DNA of 34,716 nucleotides from Streptomyces lycii (GCF_009735685.1 NZ_WHPN01000420.1:1-34716), one strand, 5' to 3'; shown: positions 1 through 8,541, counted from the first letter of the stretch. Program-made: numbers and translations. Notes: generated from the letters alone by a model not told the origin.

Positions 1-2
1 AG

Positions 3-350
3 CGCGAGCGGGGGCGCCCGGAGGGCGAGGGCTGGGAGCCGGTCCCGGTGCCGCTGCCGACGTATGTGACGGCCCCGGTCGCGCCGCGGGCCACCGGCGG
101 TGTGGACCTGGACGCCCCGGACGCGTGGAGCTCGGCCCGGTCGGGCACCGCCGGCCCCGCGGCCGAAGCGACCGGCACGGACCGGCCGGCCGGGACGCAG
201 CAGCCGGAGCGGCCCGGGAAGCGGACCGCCCAGGACCCGGCGCCGCGCACCGGCCGCACCGAGCGCGCCCGCCGCGGCCGGGACCGCGACCGCACGCCGC
301 TCTTCGACCAGTACGAGGGCGACGACCGGCCGCGCGCCGCCAACGAGTGA
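3..350 (+). CDS. sepX: C-terminal part of a SepX/GlpR-like protein (5' end outside window)
   Basis: This is an open frame entering from the left edge and ending at TGA 348-350, about 115 residues. The visible part holds a Pro/Val-rich stretch (VPVPLPTYVTAPVAPRAT), then a low-complexity linker rich in Ala, Thr, Pro and Arg, and a conserved-looking tail, TPLFDQYEGDDRPRAANE. I recognise this from memory as the C-terminus of the streptomycete divisome membrane protein SepX, also annotated GlpR. The transmembrane N-terminus is outside the window, so the call rests on tail similarity only. If correct, this gene marks the core-chromosome side of the island. The alternative is another Streptomyces membrane protein with a disordered tail. 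Confidence 0.55.
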   Translation, partial: RERGRPEGEGWEPVPVPLPTYVTAPVAPRATGGVDLDAPDAWSSARSGTAGPAAEATGTDRPAGTQQPERPGKRTAQDPAPRTGRTERARRGRDRDRTPLFDQYEGDDRPRAANE

Positions 351-393
351 CCGACGCCGCCCCGCACGAATGACGGACGCCGTCCCCCACGGG
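348..393. repeat. Two tandem imperfect 23-base units
   Basis: Two adjacent 23-base units (348-370 and 371-393) differ at about five positions. Each begins TGAC and contains GACGCCG, and a third partial unit may start at 394. The first unit starts on the stop codon of the upstream gene. Tiny ORFs in each unit look like chance products. It may be a local duplication. Confidence 0.5.
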
Positions 394-466
394 TGACGTG
401 ACGGACACTACTGCCGGGCGGCTGACCAGGAGATCAACGGATTTCCGAGCACCGGCCTGGGGATGC

Positions 467-472
467 TAGAGT
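467..472 (+). promoter_or_regulatory. Putative -10 box of the tRNA-Ala gene
   Basis: TAGAGT lies 14 bases before the first tRNA base and fits a streptomycete HrdB-type TANNNT -10 box. No convincing -35 box is present at 17-18 bases; the nearest candidate, TTTCCG at 442-447, sits 19 bases away. The call rests on position and the -10 match. Confidence 0.35.
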
Positions 473-486
473 CTCTCTCGTTGCAA

Positions 487-563
487 GGGCCTGTGGCGCA
501 GTCCGGTAGCGCACCTCGTTCGCATCGAGGGGGCCAGGGGTTCAAATCCCCTCAGGTCCACCA
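487..563 (+). tRNA. tRNA-Ala (anticodon CGC)
   Basis: This is a full cloverleaf read by eye. The acceptor GGGCCTG (487-493) pairs with CAGGTCC (553-559), including the G3-U70 wobble that is the alanine identity determinant. The D arm is GCGC/GCGC, and the anticodon stem CCTCG/CGAGG has loop TTCGCAT with anticodon CGC at 521-523, reading GCG codons. The T arm AGGGG/CCCCT carries loop TTCAAAT. The discriminator is A560, and CCA is encoded at 561-563. The gene is intact, so any integration here either preserved or rebuilt it. Confidence 0.97.
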
Positions 564-597
564 GCAGCACTCTTCCCGCAGCGATTGGGGAAGGGTT

Positions 598-640
598 GAC
601 GAGATCCCGTCCGATCGCTGAGATCGGGCGGGATCTCGTC
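598..640 (+). terminator. Long hairpin between tRNA-Ala and pglW
   Basis: The arms 598-616 and 622-640 form a 19-pair stem (18 Watson-Crick pairs and one T-G) around the loop GCTGA. No T-run follows. The position fits a terminator for the tRNA transcript. TTGACG at 596-601 with TGAGAT at 619-624 (17-base spacer) could alternatively be a pglW promoter buried in the same hairpin. Confidence 0.6.
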
Positions 641-678
641 GTTCCAGCCCCATTGGTTGAGACTCCGGAGGTGCCCCG

Positions 679-3600
679 GTGCCGCCTGCTTCGAAGCCCG
701 GTCGCCTCCAGCGTCCGGAGAACTGGTTCCAGCCGCGCCGCTCCGGCTTCCCGTGGGAGCAGGAGGGGCTGGAGCATGTGCAGCGACTGCTGCCGCGGGC
801 GGAGCCGTACCGGGCGTGGGCGACGTTCCAGTTCACCGGCGTCACAGGCCGGGTTAACGAGTGCGATCTGCTGATCGCCGTGCCCGGTGGCCTGTATCTG
901 CTGGAGTTGAAGGGCCATCCGGGGCGCGTGGTGAATCACGGGGACACCTGGCAGTTCCACGGCGCCGACCGGGTACGGACGCTGAAGAATCCGCTGCATC
1001 TCACGGACCTCAAGTCCAAGGAGCTCAAGGGGCAGCTGCAGCGGGCCGCGCGCTCGGCGGGCGTGGACCCGCGGCGGGTGCCGTACATCAAACCGGCGGT
1101 CTTCCTGCACGACGCGGACCTGGTGAGCGAGCTCGACGAGTTCCAGCGGACCGCTGTCTACGGGCGCAACGACGGCGCAAGCGGGCTGCCGAGGATCTGG
1201 GACGATCTGCTCGGTCTGCCTCCTGAGCGGGAGAGCCGGCGGATCACTCCGCAGACCGGCCAGCTGCTCGAACAGTTGATGAAGCGCATCGGCGTCAGCC
1301 ATTCCATGGCGCATCTGCGCTTCGGTGACGGCTGGAGTCTGGAGCCACGCGCGCTCGACGCCGGCCCCGGCTGGGAGGACCGTCTCGCGAAGCGCGACGA
1401 CGGCCTGGTCCCGGAGAGCGGCCGGGTGCGGATCTATCTGGCCGGCCAGGCACCGTCCGCGGAGCAGCGCCGGCAGGTGGACCGCGCGGCCCGCCGCGAG
1501 TACCAGGTGCTGCAGGGCATCAATCACCGCGGCATCGTGCAGGCCGTGCAGATCCGCGAGCACCAGGGCGGCCCGGCGATCCTGTTCCGGCACCGCGCGT
1601 CGGATCTGCGCCTCGACGCCTACCTCGACGCGTACGGCGGCCGGCTCACTCCGGCGGTCCGTCTCGACCTGGTGCGGCAGCTGGCCGAGGCCGTGCGCTA
1701 TGCCCACAATCGGTCGTTGTACCACCGCGCCCTGTCCGCGCGTTCGGTGTATGTGTCCGCGCGCGAGGACGGCAGTGATCCGGTGCTGAGGATCGCGAAC
1801 TGGCAGACGGCCGCCCGGGACTTCGACACCAGCCTGCATCTCTCGCTCGGCGACACCCCCCTGGACGTGGGCCTGATCGCGGACGCGGCCGAGGTGTATC
1901 TCGCCCCCGAGACCGGCCAGGACGCCGACCCGGTGGACCTCGATGTCTTCGGTGTCGGCAGCCTCGCCTATCTGCTGCTCACCGGCCGCCCGCCGGCCGA
2001 CCGGCGCAGCACGCTGGTGGACCGTCTGGCGTCCGAGGGCGGACTGCACCCGTTCGCGGTCGCCGACGGCATCTCCGCTGCCCTGGACGACCTGGTCTTC
2101 CAGGCCACTGCGTCCGACGTGCAGAACCGGATCTCCTCGGCGGAGGAGTTCCTGCGGCTGCTGGACGCCGCGGAGGCCGACGCCGTGGCGTCGGACCGGG
2201 CGGGGACCGCCGTCGCGGACCCGCTGACGGTGCAGCCCGGCCGGCCGCTGGACGACACCTGGACGGTGGTCCGGGTCCTGGGCACGGGCGCGACCGCTCG
2301 GGCACTGCTGGTGCGCCCCACCGCGGACGAGGGGGTCGACGAGCCGGAGTCCCCGCGCGTCCTCAAAGTCGCCTTGGACCGGGAGAAGGACGCCCGGCTG
2401 TATGCGGAGGCCCGCGCCCTCCAGGAGGTCGGCGGCGGCCGCATCGTGAAGCTCCTCGCGGAGCCCCGCGAGGTCGCCGGCCGCGTGGTGCTGGAGATCG
2501 AGTACGCGGGCGGCTTCCGCTCGCCCGGCGACCGGGAGGCGGTCAGTCTCGGGTCCCGGCTGCGGGGCGAGGGCTCGCTGGGCTACGACCAGTTGGAACG
2601 CTTCGGCAACGACCTGTTCGACGCCCTCGACAGCCTGGCCGCGCGAGGAGTGCGGCACCGGGACATCAAGCCGGACAACCTGGGCTTGTTCAAGCGCAGT
2701 GACGGGTCGTGGCAGCTGATGCTGTTCGACTTCTCCCTGACAGATGCTCCCGACCAGGACATCAAGGCGGGCACCCGCGGCTATCTCGACCCGTTCCTGG
2801 GCGGCAGCCGCCGCGCTCGCTACGACGACCACGCCGAGTGGTACGCGGCCGCCGTGACGCTGCACGAGATGGCTTCCGGCGAGCGCCCCGTGTGGGGCGA
2901 CGGCCGGGTCGACCCGCTGACGGTCCCGGACGCGCAGCTCTACGTGGCCCGGGAGCTCTTCGACCCCGCGCTCAGCGAGGGCCTCACCCTCTTCTTCGAG
3001 CGTGCCCTGCACCGCGATGTGGAGGAGCGGTTCGACAGCCTGCGCGAGATGCAGGAGGCATGGCGGCGGCTGTTCCGTACGGCGGACTCCGCGCGCCCGG
3101 CCACCACCCCCGCCACGGTGGGCATGGCCGCTGCGGACATCGAGGACGCCCGTGAGCAGGCCGCCGCCGCCGCGGACCTCAAGACCCCCTTGGAAGCGGC
3201 GGGCCTGTCGCCGCGCGCCGTGTCCGTCGCGGCTTCCCTGGGCGCCGCCACCGTGGGCGCGCTGCTCGACATCCCGCCGCACACGATCTCCCGGGCCCGT
3301 GGCGCGGGCAACATGATCCGCAAGGAGCTCAACCGGCGCCACCGCCAGTGGACCCACGATCTGCGCAGGAAGCCCGCGCCTGAGCGGCCCGCGGCCCTGC
3401 CTGCCGACGCGCCGGAGGAGGCGCTGGAATCGGTGGACACCCTCGCTGCCCGGCTCACCCCGGCGGAGGGCGGCCGCCGCGCCAAGCCGCGCCCGGACGT
3501 CGTACGGGCCATGCTGCAGTTGCCGGAAGCCGAGCGGCTGGAGCCCTGGCCGGCCCAGCCCGCGATCGCCCGGGCGCTGGGCATCAGCCAGCCCACTGTC

Positions 3601-5082
3601 TCCCAGCACCAGCTGGCCGCGGTCGAGCAGTGGGCCGGGCTGCCGTGGCTGCGCCGGGTCCGCGACGAGCTGGTGACGAGCCTGTCGGAGCAGGGCAGGG
3701 TGATGACCGCCGAGGAGCTGGCCGCGGACCTGCGGGCGCGGCACGGCAGCGGCGCCGACAGCCCGGGGACCCCGGCCGACACTGTCGCGAAGGCCCTCGC
3801 CGTGGTCCGGGCGGCAGCCGAGACGGAGGCCCGCAAGCGCGGTGACGACGCGGAGGCCGGTGCGGAGGGCACGGCCCGGCTGGCCGTCCTGCGGCGCGGC
3901 GGGCAGGTGGTGCTGGCCCTGGAGGATCAGCCGGGCGCCGACGACCCGACCCCCGCCGAGCTCGCGGACTACGCGGCCGGGCTCGGCGAGGCCGCCGTCG
4001 ACCTGGCTGGACGGGACCCGCTGCCCGGCCGCGCGACCGTGCTGCGGGAGCTGCGTGCCGTCCCGGCCCCGGAGGGCATGGCCCCGGTTGCGGATACCCG
4101 CCTGGTGGACCTGGCCGCGGCCATGGCGAGCGGCGTTGCCGTCTCCCCTCGGCTGGAGCTGTTCCCGCTGGCGCTGGAGCTGTCCCGCGCCCTGCGCATC
4201 TCCCAGGCCGCGGCCGGAGTACGAGCCGACGCCGGTGTCTCCACCGCGGACCTGCTGGCGCGGGTCCGCGCCCGCTTCCCCGGGCTGGCGGTCCTGGCCG
4301 ACACGACGTACGTCGAGCTGGAGGAGGCGCTCGCGGAGGCAGACTTCCCGCTCCGCTACGACCAGCAGCGCAAGCGCTTCTTCCCCCGCCCGCCGGAGAC
4401 CCGCGGGAGCCGGACGCTGATGTCGGTGTCCGAACTGGCCAGCACGGGAGCGCTGATCGAGGCCGCGCAGAGCGACCTGGCGCAGGGCCGCGACCCGCGC
4501 CAGGTCCTCGAGGCCCGCCTGGAGACGGCCCGCCGCCGGGGCGGGTTCCTCGCGCTGACGCTCAAGGGCACCGAACTGCCGGGTGTGGCCGCGAGCCTGG
4601 CGGAGCGCTGCGGTGTGCTGTCCGTGTCGCTCGATGAGTTCTTCCTGGCGGCACTGCGGGAACTCGCCGCGGAGCAGGGGGTGTCGTTCCGGGCGCTGCT
4701 GAAGGCGGACGCCAAGTTCGCGGCCACCGGTGTGGCCGGGGCGGGCCTCGCCTCCTACGCCCGGCTGGCCGCCGAGCGGGTCGCAGCCCGCGTCGCGGCC
4801 CGCGCCGAGGAGACAGGCCCGCGGACCGTCGTCTTCGCCCATCAGACCGCGCTGCCGGCCCGGTACTGGGACCTCGGTGGCCGGGATCTCCTGGTGACCC
4901 TCCAGGAGGCCGCCCGGCGACCCGCCGACTCCCCGCACGGCCTGTGGCTCCTGGTGCCGATGGAGGACCCGCAGGCCTCACCCGCGCTGGACGGCCGCCG
5001 GACGGTCGACGTCGTGGACCGGGTGAGCGAGTGGGCGGTGCTGGACGGGCTGGTACTGAAGGAGCTGCGGGCGGCGGCGTAG
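679..5082 (+). CDS. pglW: PglW: NERD-domain serine/threonine kinase of type 2 BREX (Pgl)
   Basis: PglW is the kinase component of the Pgl phage-resistance system. The GTG start is preceded by GGAGG at 667-671 with ideal spacing, giving 1467 residues. Residues about 25-110 form a NERD nuclease-related domain with E61, D63 and E76-L-K78. A first kinase-like domain (about 250-500) is degenerate: HRA at 349-351 replaces HRD, and no DFG is seen. A second kinase domain (about 530-800) looks active, with LGTGATA at 534-540, VLK with K563, HRDIKPDN at 660-667 and DFS at 684-686. The C-terminal third contains helix-turn-helix-like stretches, such as ARALGISQPTVSQ near residue 970, and no recognised catalytic domain. 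The gene heads the left half of the locus; the next gene starts within about 80 bases of its stop. Confidence 0.93.
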   Translation: MPPASKPGRLQRPENWFQPRRSGFPWEQEGLEHVQRLLPRAEPYRAWATFQFTGVTGRVNECDLLIAVPGGLYLLELKGHPGRVVNHGDTWQFHGADRVRTLKNPLHLTDLKSKELKGQLQRAARSAGVDPRRVPYIKPAVFLHDADLVSELDEFQRTAVYGRNDGASGLPRIWDDLLGLPPERESRRITPQTGQLLEQLMKRIGVSHSMAHLRFGDGWSLEPRALDAGPGWEDRLAKRDDGLVPESGRVRIYLAGQAPSAEQRRQVDRAARREYQVLQGINHRGIVQAVQIREHQGGPAILFRHRASDLRLDAYLDAYGGRLTPAVRLDLVRQLAEAVRYAHNRSLYHRALSARSVYVSAREDGSDPVLRIANWQTAARDFDTSLHLSLGDTPLDVGLIADAAEVYLAPETGQDADPVDLDVFGVGSLAYLLLTGRPPADRRSTLVDRLASEGGLHPFAVADGISAALDDLVFQATASDVQNRISSAEEFLRLLDAAEADAVASDRAGTAVADPLTVQPGRPLDDTWTVVRVLGTGATARALLVRPTADEGVDEPESPRVLKVALDREKDARLYAEARALQEVGGGRIVKLLAEPREVAGRVVLEIEYAGGFRSPGDREAVSLGSRLRGEGSLGYDQLERFGNDLFDALDSLAARGVRHRDIKPDNLGLFKRSDGSWQLMLFDFSLTDAPDQDIKAGTRGYLDPFLGGSRRARYDDHAEWYAAAVTLHEMASGERPVWGDGRVDPLTVPDAQLYVARELFDPALSEGLTLFFERALHRDVEERFDSLREMQEAWRRLFRTADSARPATTPATVGMAAADIEDAREQAAAAADLKTPLEAAGLSPRAVSVAASLGAATVGALLDIPPHTISRARGAGNMIRKELNRRHRQWTHDLRRKPAPERPAALPADAPEEALESVDTLAARLTPAEGGRRAKPRPDVVRAMLQLPEAERLEPWPAQPAIARALGISQPTVSQHQLAAVEQWAGLPWLRRVRDELVTSLSEQGRVMTAEELAADLRARHGSGADSPGTPADTVAKALAVVRAAAETEARKRGDDAEAGAEGTARLAVLRRGGQVVLALEDQPGADDPTPAELADYAAGLGEAAVDLAGRDPLPGRATVLRELRAVPAPEGMAPVADTRLVDLAAAMASGVAVSPRLELFPLALELSRALRISQAAAGVRADAGVSTADLLARVRARFPGLAVLADTTYVELEEALAEADFPLRYDQQRKRFFPRPPETRGSRTLMSVSELASTGALIEAAQSDLAQGRDPRQVLEARLETARRRGGFLALTLKGTELPGVAASLAERCGVLSVSLDEFFLAALRELAAEQGVSFRALLKADAKFAATGVAGAGLASYARLAAERVAARVAARAEETGPRTVVFAHQTALPARYWDLGGRDLLVTLQEAARRPADSPHGLWLLVPMEDPQASPALDGRRTVDVVDRVSEWAVLDGLVLKELRAAA

Positions 5083-5117
5083 CAAGTGGGGCCTGCCGGG
5101 GTGCACTTGTTGTGAGT

Positions 5118-5636
5118 ATGCCGCTCTTGGCGCGGATGGTTCAGCTTATGATCCACTGTGTGTCGGACTTACCACATGAGCACCATTACGCCTGTGCCGC
5201 GGAACGGCACTTCACGGACGCCGACTTCCTCCGCGAGGACGGGCGTCTGCCCAGCGCGGACTACCACTTCGGGTTCGCGGTGGAGTGCGCGCTGAAGAGC
5301 CTGATGCTGCGCTTTCTGGGGGCGACGATGGGCCCGAAGCCGCCGAAGGGCCGACTGCCGAAAGCGCCGTGGATTCTGGACGCGGGCACCGGCAAGCCTC
5401 GTGAGTTCGGCCATCTGCCGTGGCTGGAGACCGATCTGCAGCTGCTGGCGAGCGGCCGGTCGGGCGCCCGGCTGACCGCCGTCCTCGACGGGCTGTCCGC
5501 CTTCGACTCCTGGTCCGTGCACGAGCGGTACCGGGACGGCAGCGCCACCGAGGCCGCGGCGGTGCACAGCCGCCGCACGGTCGCCCAGGAGATCATCGAG
5601 GCGCACCAGAGCGCTCTGCTCGACGGAAGGCTGTAG
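5118..5636 (+). CDS. HEPN-like small protein, first gene of nested ATPase cassette
   Basis: The frame ends at TAG 5634-5636. The start is unresolved: GTG 5112, ATG 5118, ATG 5148 and GTG 5160 are in frame and none has a good ribosome site; 5118 (172 residues) is a compromise. The region reading ADYHFGFAVECALKSL resembles the second helix of HEPN domains, in which an ECALK-type string is common. HEPN proteins are often RNA-cleaving toxins or nucleotide-binding accessory proteins. The only R-x6-H string (RLPSADYH) is not where a catalytic HEPN motif is usually placed, so RNase activity is unproven. Leu codon TTA at 5169-5171 lies downstream of every plausible start, implying dependence on the bldA tRNA. 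The stop overlaps the start of the next gene (TAGTG). Confidence 0.72.
   Translation: MPLLARMVQLMIHCVSDLPHEHHYACAAERHFTDADFLREDGRLPSADYHFGFAVECALKSLMLRFLGATMGPKPPKGRLPKAPWILDAGTGKPREFGHLPWLETDLQLLASGRSGARLTAVLDGLSAFDSWSVHERYRDGSATEAAAVHSRRTVAQEIIEAHQSALLDGRL
5147..5152 (+). promoter_or_regulatory. Possible -10 box for a leaderless start at GTG 5160
   Basis: TATGAT lies seven bases before GTG 5160, the spacing expected of a leaderless streptomycete transcript. The -35 region is poor (CTCTTG at 5124-5129, 17-base spacer). If used, the HEPN-like protein would be 158 residues and the cassette would have its own promoter inside the pglW-pglX interval. Confidence 0.3.
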
Positions 5637-7075
5637 TGACACCGATCCCCGCCCGAGTCCGCTTCGACGAGGCCGCACCGCTCGCTCTGGACATCGCCCG
5701 CGACATCGCCGCGGAGGGCTTCGACGTCCTGCTGGTCCGGGACGTCCTGGGGCGTTTCTCCGTGGTCGTCGACGACCGGGAGGCGAGCGTCGACGAGGGG
5801 CGGCGGGAACGCTGGACCGCGGCCCTCGCAGGGCTCGGCGCATACGCCACCAGCCGGCCGCTGGCCTTCGGCTCCCGGCTGTTCTCGACGGCGGAACTGC
5901 TGCGCTCGGCCCGCGTTGTGTCGGAGGCCTCGGAATCCGCCGGGAGCCGCACCGGCTCGGTGCGGCTCCGCAACAACACCGTGGTCGGCGAGGACTGGGC
6001 GAAGGTCTCCACCCCGGGCCCCGAGCCCGACGGCACCCGCACCCACCGGACCGCGCTCTACGGCTTCAAGGGCGGCGTGGGCCGCACGACGGCGACGGCG
6101 GTCCTCGCCCGGCACCTGGCCGACCAGGACAAGATCGTCCTGGTGGTCGACCTCGATCTGGAGTCTCCGGGCATCGGCCCGCTCCTCGCGGGCGGGGGAC
6201 TGCCCGCGTCCGGCATCGTGGACCACCTGGTGGAGTCCGCCGTCGGCAACGCGGACAATCTGGAGCTGGTGACCCGCACCTCCTACACCCCGCGCAGCGG
6301 CTTCGGCGAGCTGTGGGTGGCGCCCGCGCGCGGCCAGGGCGTGGACGGCGTCCCGTACGCGTACGCCGAGAAGCTCAACCGCGTCTACGCCGACACCCCC
6401 GGCGCGAGCTTCGCCGACCGGCTGGCGGACGCGGTCCGGGCCTGTGAGGAGGCGGTGAAGCGGGAGGGCGACAGCGACCGCCGCCCCGACGTGGTGCTGC
6501 TGGACAGCCGGGCGGGCATTCACGACGTCGCCGCGGTGGCCATCTCCCGGCTGTGCGACCTGGCGCTGCTCTTCGGCGCGGACAACGCCCAGACGTGGAC
6601 GGGTTACGGCGACCTCTTCGCTGCCTGGCAGTCCTCGGGCCAGGCCCGGGAGATCCGCGACAAGCTGCGCATGGTGGCCTCGATGGTGCCGGACTCCGTG
6701 CACCACACCATGGACGACTACCTGGATGCCTTCCGGTCCCGCTCGTACGACTGTTTCCGCGCCACGCTGTACGACGAGGTGGTGGCCGACGAGGCCGGGG
6801 CCGACCCGGATCCCGTATCGGGCCGCGTATCGGCTTCCGGCACGGACACGCCGTTCTCCCCGGCCGAGGAGGACGACGCGGCGCCGCACCACCCCATCCC
6901 CATCCTGTTCGATCCCGGGCTCGTCGGCATGGACGCGCTGAACTCCCCGCGCTGGCAGGACCGCGCCTTCGTGCAGGCCGCGTACCGTGACTTCCTGGCC
7001 ACCGCCACCCCGCTGATCCTGTCCGCCCCGGACGGCGGCGGCAGCGACAGCGGGAGCGAGGAGGGAACGGCATGA
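5636..7075 (+). CDS. ParA/MinD-like P-loop ATPase with KGGVGR motif
   Basis: The GTG start overlaps the TAG of the HEPN-like gene, giving 479 residues. A novel N-terminal region (1-140) with no recognised domain precedes a SIMIBI-class ATPase core: deviant Walker A KGGVGRTT at 145-152, a VDLDLESPG strand with D172 and D174, and Walker B-like VVLLDSRAG with D290. Arg150 replaces the usual Lys of KGGVGKT. I recall such proteins being named KGGVGR-motif variant ATPases in public annotation. ParA-like ATPases form ATP-dependent dimers and act as switches. An acidic Ser/Pro-rich stretch near 390-425 looks disordered. The gene ends with ATGA overlap into the next, so the two products are probably made together. 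A partition role is unlikely because no ParB or parS-like repeats are seen. Confidence 0.85.
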   Translation: MTPIPARVRFDEAAPLALDIARDIAAEGFDVLLVRDVLGRFSVVVDDREASVDEGRRERWTAALAGLGAYATSRPLAFGSRLFSTAELLRSARVVSEASESAGSRTGSVRLRNNTVVGEDWAKVSTPGPEPDGTRTHRTALYGFKGGVGRTTATAVLARHLADQDKIVLVVDLDLESPGIGPLLAGGGLPASGIVDHLVESAVGNADNLELVTRTSYTPRSGFGELWVAPARGQGVDGVPYAYAEKLNRVYADTPGASFADRLADAVRACEEAVKREGDSDRRPDVVLLDSRAGIHDVAAVAISRLCDLALLFGADNAQTWTGYGDLFAAWQSSGQAREIRDKLRMVASMVPDSVHHTMDDYLDAFRSRSYDCFRATLYDEVVADEAGADPDPVSGRVSASGTDTPFSPAEEDDAAPHHPIPILFDPGLVGMDALNSPRWQDRAFVQAAYRDFLATATPLILSAPDGGGSDSGSEEGTA

Positions 7076-8541
7076 CGCAGCCGCTCACCGCGAGCGAGTA
7101 CCGCGATCTGCTGTCGGACGCGCTGGCGGATGCCACGGAGGCCGACACTCGGCGGCCGACCGCGCACACCCTGTTCATGCCGGACGCGCACCGCACGGCC
7201 CTCTATGTGGACAACACGGTGGTGCAGGGCGGCCGGGGCGTCGGCAAGACCTTCTGGTACCGCTCGCTGCTGGACCCCGGACTCCGCGGCTTCGCCGCCG
7301 ACGAGTACCGCATCGCCCGGCTCCGCCGCCTCCGCGTCGCCCCGGGGCACGGCATGGACCTGGCCTCAGACCACTATCCGGGACCGCCGGACCTGCGTGC
7401 CCTGGTGCGGGCGGGCACCCCGGCCGACGAGATCTGGTACGCGGTCCTGCTGGCGGCCCTGGGCCTGCCGGAGATCCAGCGGCTGCCGGAGTGGAGCGAC
7501 AAGGTCGCCTGGGTCCGTGACAACCCGGGCCCGGCGCAGCGGGCCGTGGAGCAGAAGGACCGGCAGGCCTACGAGGACAACGTCGTCCATCTGGTCCTCT
7601 TCGATGCCCTGGAGCATCTGCACGCGGACCGCGAGAAGGCGGACGAGCTCGTCGCCGGGATCCTTCAGCTCGCGCTCCGGATGCGGTTCGGCACCCGCAA
7701 CATCCGCTTCAAGGTGTTCATCCGCCCCGACATGTTCGACGCCGCGAAGCTGTACTTCCCCGATGCCCACAAACTGTCCGGCAACGCGGCCCGGCTCGAA
7801 TGGTCGCAGACCGCCCTGTACGGACTCCTCTTCCACTACCTCGGCAACGAGGAGAGCCGACAGGCGGAGCGCTTCCGCCGGCTCACGGGCGGCTGGGATT
7901 CCGACGAGCACGGCACCCGCCATGTGCCGCCGCTGGCGCTCCGCAACGACGAGAAGTTCCAGACCGAGCTGTTCGAGCAGATCGCCGACCCGTTCATGGG
8001 CGGCAATTTCCGCAAGGGCCGCCCCTACACCTGGCTGCCCAACCACCTGATGGACGGCCGTGGCCAGGCCAGCCCCCGCAGCTTCCTCCACGCCCTGTCG
8101 ACGGCGGCGGACGCGACCCGGTCGGCCCACCCGGCTCATGACCGTGCCCTGCACCACGACGCCATCCGCGAAGGAGTGCAGGCCGCCTCCAGAATCCGGG
8201 TGGAGCAGGTCTGCGAGGACACACCCTGGGTCGAGCTGGCGATAAAGCCGCTCAGCGGCTGCCAGGTGCCGATCGAGGAGCCGGTGGTCCTCAAGGCGTG
8301 GAAAGACGAGAATCTGCCCGCCGCGCTGGGCGAGCAGGCCGCGCGATACGCCCAGGCCGACCGGCCCGAACACGTCCACACCGGACCCCGTACCCCCGGT
8401 GACCTGTCCCGGCTCGTCGAGGAGCTGATCACTCTCGGGGTAATGCGGCGCCGCAACGACGACCGGCTGGACCTGCCGGACGTCTACCGCATCGCCTTCG
8501 GCCTGGGCCGCCGGGGCGGCGTACCGCGCACGGGACGGTAG
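7072..8541 (+). CDS. P-loop ATPase, third gene of the nested cassette
   Basis: ATG 7072 overlaps the preceding TGA (ATGA), giving 489 residues. Walker A GGRGVGKT is at 53-60. A hydrophobic strand ending HLVLFDALEHL (D178, E181) fits Walker B, and KVFIRPDMFD near residue 220 resembles the sensor strand of STAND or AAA ATPases. The C-terminal half (about 300-489) probably holds helical and winged-helix segments; LVEELITLGVMRRRNDDRLDLPDVYRIAFGLG at the end looks like a winged helix. No nuclease, protease or membrane segment is apparent. With the HEPN-like and KGGVGR genes it forms a coupled three-gene unit that ends 105 bases before pglX. The exact family is not recognised. Confidence 0.82.
   Translation: MTQPLTASEYRDLLSDALADATEADTRRPTAHTLFMPDAHRTALYVDNTVVQGGRGVGKTFWYRSLLDPGLRGFAADEYRIARLRRLRVAPGHGMDLASDHYPGPPDLRALVRAGTPADEIWYAVLLAALGLPEIQRLPEWSDKVAWVRDNPGPAQRAVEQKDRQAYEDNVVHLVLFDALEHLHADREKADELVAGILQLALRMRFGTRNIRFKVFIRPDMFDAAKLYFPDAHKLSGNAARLEWSQTALYGLLFHYLGNEESRQAERFRRLTGGWDSDEHGTRHVPPLALRNDEKFQTELFEQIADPFMGGNFRKGRPYTWLPNHLMDGRGQASPRSFLHALSTAADATRSAHPAHDRALHHDAIREGVQAASRIRVEQVCEDTPWVELAIKPLSGCQVPIEEPVVLKAWKDENLPAALGEQAARYAQADRPEHVHTGPRTPGDLSRLVEELITLGVMRRRNDDRLDLPDVYRIAFGLGRRGGVPRTGR

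Noticed and set aside
466..4938. 1490-residue open frame on the minus strand opposite pglW
   Set aside because: It has low-complexity Arg/Gly/Leu/Gln composition and no domain. PglW in the opposite frame has clear motifs and a ribosome site, so this is a GC-driven antisense artefact.
5636..7075. Plasmid-type ParA partition gene
   Set aside because: No ParB-like gene or parS repeats are nearby, the Walker A has Arg instead of the second Lys, and the gene is coupled to a HEPN-like gene and another ATPase.
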